Positions 55,624 to 64,000 of a stretch of 64,000 nucleotides of DNA are shown piece after piece (within the stretch, counting starts at the first letter, position 1; every line of letters starts with the position of its first letter). The notes beneath the pieces are model-generated. The model worked only from the letters and a program-made list of their open reading frames with translations. It did no database searches and was not told the DNA's origin. Where the stretch lies: positions 67,213,885 through 67,277,884 of the forward strand of contig CM077161.1 in NCBI GenBank assembly GCA_039583875.1, given 5' to 3'. The translations under genes and the position numbers were made by a program. This DNA comes from Platanthera guangdongensis (Eukaryota > Streptophyta > Magnoliopsida > Asparagales > Orchidaceae).

Positions 55624-58231
55624 AGATCTTCATTTTCAGCCATTAATGGCATTTTGCAAGCTCTCGGCTGAGGTGGCGCCGCCACCTCCGGCCGCCCTAG
55701 CCGCCGGAAAAGCTCGCCCCCACCACCGTGAGGGGAGAGGAGAAGTTGGCCGGTGGAGGCGCCGCCGGAGGCGGCCGGGAAAAGCCCCGTGAAACTCGGG
55801 CTGGCATGCAGGCGGTTTGGGGAAGAAATACAGCAGCCGTCGGATTTGCTTTAGGATTAGTGCCATGCAACATTTGAAATTCTGGATTATTTAATTTGTG
55901 AATAGTGTATTTTGTGTCCTTTTTATATCCGAATATTGCATGTCATATTTAGGGCCCGTACATCCATTTTCATAAAACGTTCTCAACATGAAATTTGTAG
56001 GTCTTGGAGTCGCCTTTAATTTGATATATTACACATAATTTTTGGTTAAGGCTACTGCCCTATAGAGCCATTTTCCTAGGGCTGATCCTAGAGTAGGGCA
56101 GAAATTAAAATGGGTGCCCTTCCCAAACCCTAAGTCCAAATGGGCTGAAATTTTGGGCATGTGGCCAAATTAGGTATAGATAGGCCCTAGCCAAAAATGG
56201 GAATTTTTGGGGAAAATAAGTATATAGTTTTAGCCCAAATATGATAAATTAAATTTTGTTGATATTTAGAGCATATCAACTCCAAAATGCCCCAAATTTT
56301 GGTGGCCTGCCCTTAGTAGTATATTAGACCTATTGTAGAAATATTAGACAATTTAACCCTCTGCATATTGAGATATCTCACATGCAAGATCAAAAAATTA
56401 AATGGCCTTGGGCTGCAAATAGCAAAATGCAGAAATTTGAAAGTGATGCCCAAGCCCATCCAGAGGCCCATATGACTTGCGATTTTGGTAAGTAACTGGT
56501 TTAGGGCATATTTAGGCCCTGCCCAAAAATTGGGATTTATTGTAATTAAAATTATGGTGAAATTACCAAATTACCCCTAGGTTTGTTTAGGTGATTCTTT
56601 GGTTAATTCAACTCTAAAATGCCCCAAATTTTGGTGGCTTGTCCTTCAGGACATTATAAATATATGTTTTAAATTTCATCAAGTTTGGACCAATGTATGG
56701 TGGGTAATCCCACATGCAAATGATGAACATGCTTAGGCTTGGTGTGCCAATAGTAATTTTTGAAATTTTGAGTATTAGGCCCATTTGGATCATGCTAAAT
56801 TCATGTAATTAATTTCAGTGGCCTATTAGGATGAGTTTTACCCCTCATTGAAATAATGGGATTTTTGGAATCAAAAAATCCCATTATTTGGAATTATTGA
56901 ATTAATAGGACTTTTGAAGAATAAATGTTGAAATTAGGTTTGTCACTTAGTTATTTCCCCAAATTTTGTCAAGAATAATATCATGACATGTTTAACTCCT
57001 AAAAATTTTATGTCTCTGTTTGTGGAATATTGATAAGAGGAATGTGGAAATTACATTTTTGCCCTTATTTCATTTAATTTATAATTATTGCAAATACTCA
57101 GTAGAAAATTATGAAAAACTTATTGATGACATATCTGAGTATAAATAGCCTTGATTAATTTTCTCAGCCTTTTTGGATGAACCACATATATTTAAATCTT
57201 CATAATGACATTTTGGTAAATTATTTAGAAATAAAAGTTTATAGCCATTGTTACTTGAAAATTAGTGAAATTCTGTTTGTGGCACTCTTTTAACATTATG
57301 AGCTTGCTGGAAATTTCTTAGAATTTTTGGAAATGAATTCCTTATACCTCCTTTGAAAAATATCCAATATGTGAATTTTGAATTATTTAGGAGATAAATA
57401 GAAAAAAATTGAAGAGAAAATTATAAAACTTGGCTGACAGTATTATTTTACCATTCTACAACTTATGAAAAATTCCTTGGGTCAGTGGGATCATAATTTA
57501 AGATACTTCATGATCAACTTGGCAATAATTGACATTTGTAAGAAATTATTTAAATAGGAGATTAATTGAGAAAAATATAATATTCTGGAATTTAATCATT
57601 TATGTCATGATAGGACTCCAGTAATAATTCTAGGTCATTCGGATGAAAATTTGAAGGACATCCTATCACGAACATCACTCAGTATAGGTCGGTCTGCAAA
57701 TAGTAATTTGGGGAAAAGTTATATTAGGATAAGAGTTGGAATAGGGTGGAGTTAGTCGTGTTGAATTGTTTGAATAAAAGTGGATGAGTCACCTAAAAAG
57801 TTCTAAGGAGTGGTGGGAATCGTGTGGATGTGTGTTAGAAGGTAAGCGAGTTCGACGAAAGATCGTCGTGCCCGCGAGAGTGAAAGGTCTAAACTACCTT
57901 AGGATTAGTCTATCGCAATATGAGAAGGTAATGGGTAAAGGAAATCAACCAATAATATTAATAAGTACCTTGCGAAAGGGAACGCTGGGCGTAATCCCAA
58001 CACAGTTCCTAGTGCCCCTTGAGAGCCCTTCACAGGGAATACCGGGGGCAGTCCTGGGTTAACGTAAAACTTAAAGAACAAATCAAAAGAGTAATTTAGT
58101 AAATAGGGTTTCACACTGCACTCACTAGTTGGGCAAGTATTGGAAATGGTTAAGTCGTCCCGAGGTGTTCAAAGGGGCGCCATCCCGCGGTGTTCAAAGG
58201 GATGAGATTTGGAATAAGAGACGGATAAACA

Positions 58232-58236
58232 AGTGG
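58232..58236. other. Target-site duplication of D2 (right), AGTGG
   Basis: Pairs with CGTGG at 49876-49880, one mismatch. Confidence 0.75.
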
Positions 58237-58473
58237 GGAGTCCCCATCAGAATCCGAATCAGAGTTATGTTGGTGCCGGTTGGGCCGGTCAACATTAACG
58301 GGTGGCGGGGGTGGCATAGCTTGGTTTTGTAGGATCTGGGCTAAGACGTTCCTAAGCTCAGCCATTTCAGCACGAAGACCCTCTATAGCCGCGGTGTTGG
58401 GATCACCATGCTCGGTCGCAGCCATACTAGATGTAGACGGGGTTGCGTACTCCGTTCCTAGCCTTGTGCGCAT
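58232..58473 (-). pseudogene. K2 gag N-terminus
   Basis: Starts at a minus-strand ATG at 58473 (MRTRLGTEYATPSTSSMAA), with a short helical stretch (GLRAEMAELRNVLAQILQNQ), a proline run and an SDSDSDGDSP acidic end where D2 cuts in. The frame resumes at 49880. The same opening is present in K1 gag. Confidence 0.8.
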
Positions 58474-58730
58474 TCAGGTTTGGGAGGCCCCGGGAAAGAT
58501 GAATTTTCCTAGGACTGTAGCTATATTGAAAATAAGATATTTTTATATATTCTCAAAGTGAATAACACGTAGATCGTTAAAAAGTTTTTTTTTGAAATTT
58601 TGCTGAAAAATAAAGATTTCAGCCCGCTATTGGCAGACCACAGAAATAATTTTTTTGATTTTTTTTAGATCCGATCGACCAACAAGGAATGCAGAGAGGA
58701 TGTTTTCAATGTGGGAGTTGAAACGACCGT
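58474..58730 (-). other. K2 5' untranslated leader
   Basis: About 260 bp between the primer site and gag, with no coding signal. Confidence 0.5.
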
Positions 58731-58741
58731 CTCTGATACCA
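58731..58741 (-). promoter_or_regulatory. K2 primer-binding site, tRNA-Met
   Basis: TGGTATCAGAG on minus, three bases from the LTR. Confidence 0.85.
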
Positions 58742-58744
58742 AAT

Positions 58745-60002
58745 TGATGTAGGGGTGACCGTGATTCGTGCCCGAATACGCTAACGGAAAATATTATAAC
58801 AAGACATAAAACCAAAGGGGAGGGCTCCGACCAAAATGCGAGCAAAAAGGGGTCGGGTTTGCTCCCAAATCCGAAAGAGAAAATTGCCAGACTCGATACA
58901 ACGTCCTTAGAACCTACCTCTCCAACAAGCACACAACTCACCGCACCTACACAAGCATCTATTGTACCAACTTGAGCCGTTTCAACGCAGCAATAATTTA
59001 TTTTCGGAGCGGCGGAAAACTTCAATAGGCGGTCGAGTTCGAGTTGTGATTAACTCCCTTGTTAACACCAAAATGTGCCAATCTTGGAGGGCAAGTCAAG
59101 GCTAGGCCAAGTCTCGCACTCGCATCAGATCTACCCAATCCGGATCACAAGAGGTTCAATAACAACGAATTCGAAATCGGAATTTGCAAGCGACGTATTT
59201 AAAAATCACGGAAGAAACGGTTTGCAAAAAAACCTCCACAAAATCTAAAACAAGAATCTCTAAGGGGAAGAAGTTACCCAACCAAGAACAACAATCACAC
59301 AAGATAAGGTGGGAGAATCACTCTCTCCACGGATCCACCGGCTTCACACCGAATGGGCTGCAACCTTCTTCCTTGGAGTCGCACCGAAAGGAAGCCACGC
59401 CGGAGTCGCACCGAACGGGGATGGAGGAGGCAAGGCTTGGCTTCACACCAAAGGGGGGGGGGGGGGGGGGGGGCGGCTAATGGACTCTCTCCATGGTGGC
59501 CGAATTCTTCAAAGGGGGGTTTTTAGGTTTTCTTTTCATTCCCATAACTCATCATAATAGCCTCCTTTAAATAAGAGTTACAAAAGAGATCCAACCGTCC
59601 ATGATGGAGATGAAATCTCATCCATCCGGGCGGGTACATACACATAATAGCCTCCTTTAAATAGGAGTTACAAAAGAGATCCAACCGTCCATGATGGAGA
59701 TAAAATCTCATCCATCCGGGCGGTTACATACACACCAAAATGTTTGCGGAAAATAATTAAAGATTACAAGTCACAAATGAATATAAAATTATTAACCAAG
59801 ATTGGAATAATTTTATATTCGCACATAAAATAATAAAGCATGACAAATTAATTAAAATAGTCTTCAAGGGAGGGTAGCACGCCGCGGGCGGAGGTTGTAG
59901 CGGCGTCGTCCGTTAGCGTCATCACGGCTCCGAAGGTCTTTATGTTGTAGAGCCTCGGCAACTGGATCGTCATCAAGTAGTGGCGGAGGGGCAGCGGCAT
60001 CA
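58745..60002 (-). repeat. K2 5' LTR
   Basis: 1258 bp, pairs with 45170-46417. Includes the 90-bp duplication (59553-59732), a G run of about 22 (59452-59473) and the sequence that in the 3' LTR encodes the pol C-terminus (59864-60002). Confidence 0.95.
59553..59732 (-). repeat. 90-bp direct duplication, K2 5' LTR
   Basis: Copies start at 59553 and 59643; counterpart of 45968-46147. In one copy the TATA-like word is changed (AAATAAGAG). Confidence 0.9.
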
Positions 60003-60760
60003 GAAAATGCTGAAAAAGGTAAAAGAAACAGAAAGAGATCTAAACAATGGCCTAGATGAGATTAAAGTCAGATTTGACAAGCTAGATTCCAAGATGGACT
60101 CCTGGTTTACTCAAGGTGAAAAAGGAGTTGAGTTTGTCTTGAAAGGTTTAGATAGCATTCAGAAGGTGATGTGCAATGTAGATACAAATGCCACAACTAT
60201 GATTGATGGTCACAATAGAGCAATGGCACATTATGATGATAGGATGCAACCCTATGCAAATGCTCTGGCTGAAGTAATCAGAAAGGGGGAGGAGACCTTG
60301 GAAGCTAAGGTGGTAGCTAAGGTCAATGCGCTTGATGAAGCAATGCGAACAAATTTCAAAGGCATAAATGACTACAGTTATGACAGCTTTGCATGGCTTA
60401 ATAGTCAATTTACAGGATATCAAGTACCCGTGGTGCCTGTACCAGCACATGATGAGACTCATTCTCACCAGGATTATTCTTAGTACTAGTTAGACACATA
60501 GGATTATTCTCAGGTTAGTGCTGCTGCTGCTACTACTGCTAATGCTCCAGAGGTAGAACTTGTTGAAGACTTCCCTCCTCCGGTTTACAAGCGTAGAAGA
60601 TATGGGGAAGGCCTGTCCGCAATAAGGTCAGAGCCAGGTCGAGCAGAGCCAAATAAAGAGATGGAAGAGGTCTGGAGCCCTATTTTTAGATTAATCATCT
60701 TAGACAAATTCTCCTTAGTCGATCTTGGTGGTGAAAAACATCAGCACCACTATGATCAAG
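60003..60760 (+). pseudogene. S1 envelope-position ORF, part 3 (coiled coil)
   Basis: From the GAAAA duplication the frame reads KMLKKVKETERDLNNGLDE and continues 157 residues of heptad-like helical sequence (KVRFDKLDSKMDSWF, EVIRKGEETLEAKVVAKV) to TAG at 60481-60483. Two further TAGs (60487 and 60499) follow within 20 bases, then the same frame is open again (DYSQVSAAAATTANAPEV, PPPVYKRRRYGEG) to about 60760. All three stops lie where CAG would fit a repeated DYSQ/LDTQ pattern. Basic residues near the end resemble a nuclear localisation signal. Function unknown. Confidence 0.55.
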
Positions 60761-60959
60761 AAGAATGAAACAAGTACAAGCTGTCTTGCACAAAGAGAAG
60801 AATTCACTTTAAAAATCATAGAGATGCTGGTCTGATGCCTCAGCACCTCCAAAGTACTTTGCAAATCCAAAGGCTTATTTTGATAGGCAGAGGTTGAAGA
60901 GGCAGAGCAGGCAGAGCCAATTGTTTTATAGTATGTGTTATATTTTGAGTGCTGTGGGT

Positions 60960-60983
60960 CCCCCCCCCCCCCCAAAAAAAAAA
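60960..60983. repeat. Poly-C/poly-A tract
   Basis: Fourteen C followed by ten A, just before the TA microsatellite. Confidence 0.95.
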
Positions 60984-60999
60984 TAAACAATGAACAATT

Positions 61000-61156
<157 letters not shown>

Positions 61157-61271
61157 TTTTTGATTGACTATGAATGCGCCTTATTATTTTAATTTCTTCT
61201 ATTATTTCAAGTCTTAATGTGTTATTATTTTTTATGTACAATTGATCTTAGCTTATAGTTTTTGACTTTTT

Positions 61272-61289
61272 CAAAATGGGAGAGATTTT
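61272..61289 (+). promoter_or_regulatory. S1 polypurine tract
   Basis: CAAAATGGGAGAGATTTT precedes TGGGTATTGTATCC, the arrangement usual at the 3' LTR start of Sire-type copia elements. Confidence 0.5.
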
Positions 61290-62513
61290 TGGGTATTGTA
61301 TCCACAATAACCCGGATTTGAAGAAGGGCCTACTTAAGCTAAGATGAATTGTGACTGTATTTGATATTGCATTTCAGTTATGTACTTGCAGGTCGTCATT
61401 GCTAAGTACACACCAATGTCAGGTTACAGTGGGTCACTAAATACAGGACAATACAATGTAATCCCTCATTGTGTAGGACAATGTGTTGAGTCCCATGTAA
61501 TCTCACTTTTGGGATGTACTTCTATCGCAAGTACAAGAGAAGGCTCAAGGAAGGTCAAGCCTTAGATTCAGAATGACAGGAATTTCTCCCGAGTAAAATT
61601 CATCAAGTATGGTGTGTAATACATGTTGAATTCATTGAGTATCAGCTTGACACTCATTAAATCCGTCGTGTATACCTACCCATACCCTTCAAATCCATCT
61701 TTTATACTTAGGGTAAATTCGATGAAGAATTGAAAATTATGTCTAATAAAATTAGCCTAGTATCATCATGCATACAAGTCGAATTCATCGAATGTATCTA
61801 ATGATACTCGCTAAATTCTTCGAATATGCTAAGTGATACACACCGAATTCGTCAAGTTTGTTTGACGTTACTTCTCTAGATTTTTCCAAGTCTTATTCGT
61901 CGAATATCGAGGCGTCGAGAGCTTTAAGTCATCTCGATGATATTCGTCAATTGCTGCCCATGGCATTGAGTGAACAAAAGGCGTCGAGTGCAATGATGTT
62001 TAGTGCGTTGAGTAATTTAGTTTAAATTCGACGAATTCGTCGAGTATACCAGGTGATACTCGACGAATTCGTCATGTATGACTCTTCTCTATGGCGTTGA
62101 GTGTATTGCTGGCCTGAGCTGATTTGACCAAGTCTGATTCGTCGTATATCATAGACCATTCAACGAGTATACTTATGATACTTGGCGATACTCGACGAAT
62201 TTGACTTGGGGCATTTTTCCGAAAATTTCAAATCGTTGTCTCGGGTTGTCAGTCAACCATGCACAGTAATTTCGAGGTTTCATTTTTGGAAGTTTTCGTA
62301 TAACAGTTGGAAGGCATATCTCTACAAATACTTAGGGGATATTTCCTTTCAACCTAATCATGATTTTGCTCTCAATTTCAATCCTAGAAAATTACCAAAA
62401 TCGGAAATCATCTGTCTGCCTCGAATGCTCTGTACGATTCGTGAATTCTCCCGATCGACCGCCGACTATAGTGCACGATTCATCTTCATCGACCTTTATG
62501 TGTGGATTGCTGT
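61290..62513 (+). repeat. S1 probable 3' LTR, interrupted by D3
   Basis: Begins TGGGTATTG after the polypurine tract. Its second half (61600-62220) is full of ACTCGACGAATTCGTCGAGT-type palindromes and GCGTTGAGTG words. No partner LTR was identified. It ends where TGTAACAACCC of D3 begins. Confidence 0.4.
61590..62220. repeat. Degenerate CGACGAATTCGTCG palindrome cluster
   Basis: Recurrent words such as GATACTCGACGAATTCGTC and AAATTCGACGAATTCGTCG, several perfect palindromes around a GAATTC core, spaced irregularly. Confidence 0.6.
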
Positions 62514-62559
62514 TGTAACAACCCAAATACCAAAATTGGGTTCATGCTGTGCAACACGG

Positions 62560-63000
62560 CCTGGAGCACGGGCGTGTCCCATGCCTTGTCATGCTTTGTG
62601 CACTTGAGAGGGTCTCGAGTGTGACTCGAGTGGGTCTTGAGTTGGTCTCGAGTGTATCTCGAGTGAGGCACACAGACTAGGACACGGGCGTGTCCGAGGC
62701 CATGTCCTCCTCTGGGTAGACGGACTCCACTCAGCGAAATTCACTAGATGATTCTCGCGAGGCAAATCGAGTCGGGTACACGGCCTATGACACAGGCATG
62801 TCAGAGGTCGTGTCCTTCTCTGTTTGTGGCTAGGGCTGTGAACACGAGCTAGACACGGGCGTGTCCAAAGCCGTGTCAAAGCACATGGCCGGTGACACGG
62901 GCATGTCACATGGCTGTGTCCTGGTCGGGCTGAGTCGGTTCCTTTACCGCTTAAGGAAAACGGGATGTGACACGGGCGTGTCACAGGCCGTGTCATCCCA
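62560..63000. repeat. GACACGGGCGTGTC palindrome block in D3 LTR
   Basis: Palindromic copies near 62570, 62680, 62855, 62895 and 62970, usually followed by GCCGTGTC, mixed with CTCGAGTG words. Same architecture as the D1 block. Confidence 0.8.
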
Positions 63001-63079
63001 AGAAAAGCCTTTTCTGGGCAAATCGTGGCCATTCATTTCCTTCAACTTGGATCTAGTGGTGCAGGCATTTCCCTGCTGT

Positions 63080-63085
63080 TATAAA
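63080..63085 (+). promoter_or_regulatory. D3 LTR TATA box
   Basis: TATAAA in CTGTTATAAAGCCGAG, about 567 bp from the LTR start and followed by a purine-rich tract. Confidence 0.55.
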
Positions 63086-64000
63086 GCCGAGAATGGAAGG
63101 ATAAACTTTCATTCAACTTGGCTTTTCTTTTTCTAAAGAGATAGGGAGAGAGGAGAGAAAGGAAGGAAGGAGGATAAGGAAGCCGAAGGAGCTTCAGCAT
63201 GATGAATCGAGAGCCGAGTTCAGATTTGTGGAGGCAAGGCCATGGCGGTGATTTCCATCCGGCTAGATTTTCATGGCTTCAAAGCGATCGTTAGGGTAAC
63301 GATCTCGTTTTTGGACAAGTGAAGTCCTTCTTTATGCATGAGCATGGAATCCTCCACCAAGCGGTGTAAATCGTAAGTGATTCCAGTGGGTTGATAGTTG
63401 ATATCCCTGGTTGAGTCTGCATCTAGAGTCGGAAATATGTAGTATGACATAGGAATGCTGTGTGAAGCACATCCGGACGGTTAGTCCGGATTGGTGATGT
63501 TTATGTTGCGAACCGGAGAAGACTTCGTGTATTATATAGATGCGTGTGAATTGTGAATATTTTCAAAAGCTCTATATGAGCCCTTGTATTGTATGTGTTG
63601 AACTGGAAAGCGGCTCTGCGAGAGCTGTGTGCTGAGTAGGGGCGGGAAAGCAGACCCGCGTGATGATCTGCGCAATTGACGAATTGAGCAATGGGAAAAG
63701 GCTGACCTGGACTTGTGTTGTGAGAGATCGATTGGTGGCAATGCAAATTGGAGGCTGCGGGCCAGACCCGGGTTGCTGCACCACGGGGGTGGTTCGATCT
63801 GAAATGCTCAATGGTTGTCGTGAGGGTAGCACCTTTGTGTGGGATGGGCGAGGATGTCTCCAGCATGCGTGTTGGTGTAGACTAGGGCCCATAGCCAACA
63901 AGTTAAAAACCTCTGATTGGGAGTCGTACCAAGGAGGATCCGGTACACCGTAAATGTGCCCTAAGTGCACAAAGCGTCTAGCGGAGGTGGGCGTTTGTGA

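Larger units (their letters stand above)
49881..58231 (+). mobile_element. D2: Tekay/Del-like chromovirus derivative with 4-kb LTR, inside K2
   Basis: Plus-strand element with a full right LTR of 4009 bp, a left LTR lacking 1345 internal bp and its last 11 bp, and only 1.7 kb of internal sequence holding pieces of gag, protease and integrase. TGTAACATCC...ATAAACA ends. With no RT and no primer site it cannot move unaided. About 21 LTR differences plus an 18-bp indel. Confidence 0.85.
54223..58231 (+). repeat. D2 3' LTR, full length, 4009 bp
   Basis: Carries the 54285-55629 block absent from the 5' LTR, including the W-box cluster, a possible TATA and a pyrimidine-rich leader-like tract (55360-55430). 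A second TATA-like word, TATAAATAG, is at 57140-57148 (51434-51442 in the left copy). Confidence 0.85.
45170..60002 (-). mobile_element. K2: CRM-like chromovirus, RT/RNase H-deleted, hosting D2
   Basis: LTRs of 1248 and 1258 bp (length difference from a G run), GAAAA duplications, tRNA-Met primer site, polypurine tract. About 6.5 kb once D2 (49881-58231) is subtracted. The gag-pol frame lacks the RT catalytic core and RNase H through an in-frame deletion. The pol gene runs into the 3' LTR, as described for some CRM elements. About 17 LTR differences make it older than D1 and D2. Confidence 0.9.
62514..64000 (+). mobile_element. D3: start of a plus-strand gypsy-type LTR, runs off the window
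   Basis: Begins TGTAACAACCCAAATACC, the LTR start style of D1 and D2. Contains GACACGGGCGTGTC palindromes (62560-63000), a TATA box and a purine-rich leader-like tract (63135-63190). No coding sequence is visible before the window ends. The small ORFs at 63501-63970 are unremarkable. Confidence 0.55.

Noticed and set aside
59850..60002. Pol C-terminal coding sequence next to the right K2 LTR, first read as part of a tandem K2 copy
   Set aside because: The TGATG...CATCA ends and GAAAA duplication show this sequence is part of the LTR itself; no tandem element is needed.
63501..63970. Overlapping ORFs of 70-130 codons near the right edge
   Set aside because: Both strands are open and no motif is recognisable; inside the D3 LTR/leader.

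Overview
This window is repeat-dense nuclear DNA from a flowering plant with a large, transposon-rich genome. I see no host gene, no rRNA or tRNA gene and nothing prokaryotic. Almost everything is LTR retrotransposon, stacked by nested insertion. For reference I name the elements T1 (Ty3/gypsy, Tat-like), C1 (Ty1/copia), A1 (Athila-like), K1 and K2 (chromoviruses resembling the CRM group), S1 (Ty1/copia, Sirevirus-like), D1 and D2 (chromoviruses resembling Tekay/Del) and D3 (LTR only). Lineage names rest on motif recognition by eye, not on trees. The species cannot be named from the sequence.

Layout. 1-17687: T1 on the minus strand, with a plus-strand antisense extra gene (176-2030), a 138-bp tandem array (2487-3165), decayed pol and gag (3922-9372), and a 5' leader/LTR (16865-17687). 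T1 is split ten codons into gag by the complete copia C1 (9378-16833; 1616-bp LTRs, GGTCT target duplication, one open 1383-aa gag-pol). 17688-22730: AT-rich Athila-like remnant with three tandem tRNA-Asp-type primer sites. 22731-24400: unassigned LTR-like remnants. 24401-29560: K1 on minus, 3'-truncated inside integrase. 29561-62513: S1 on plus, with decayed gag-pol (29722-33105), an uncharacterised envelope-position ORF (33616 to about 60760 once insertions are skipped), and the start of its 3' LTR (about 61290). Two elements sit inside that ORF: D1 (35202-45068, CCTGA duplication, 2475-bp LTRs) and K2 (45170-60002, GAAAA duplication). K2 itself contains D2 (49881-58231, CGTGG/AGTGG duplication, full LTR of 4009 bp). 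62514-64000: the beginning of another plus-strand LTR (D3).

History. Differences between paired LTRs, counted by eye, agree with the nesting: K2 about 17 in 1250 bp, its guest D2 about 21 in 2635 bp, C1 about 9 in 1616 bp, D1 about 11 in 2475 bp. Only C1 looks coding-competent. The others carry stops that are mostly C-to-T (or opposite-strand G-to-A) changes, as expected from deamination of methylated cytosines in silenced DNA. K2 and D2 are internal-deletion derivatives that probably depended on proteins supplied in trans.

Most worth a second look: a GT..AG intron-like gap at the same gag-protease position in D1 and D2; an 18-fold cluster of W-box cores, many in palindromic pairs, in the D2 LTR, precisely missing from the 5' LTR; K2, whose pol gene and polypurine tract run into the 3' LTR and whose RT/RNase H was removed by an in-frame deletion; the S1 envelope-position ORF; the triplicated primer site of A1; and GC-rich short motifs (AGTCCGC, GACACGCCCGTGTC) shared across unrelated LTR families.
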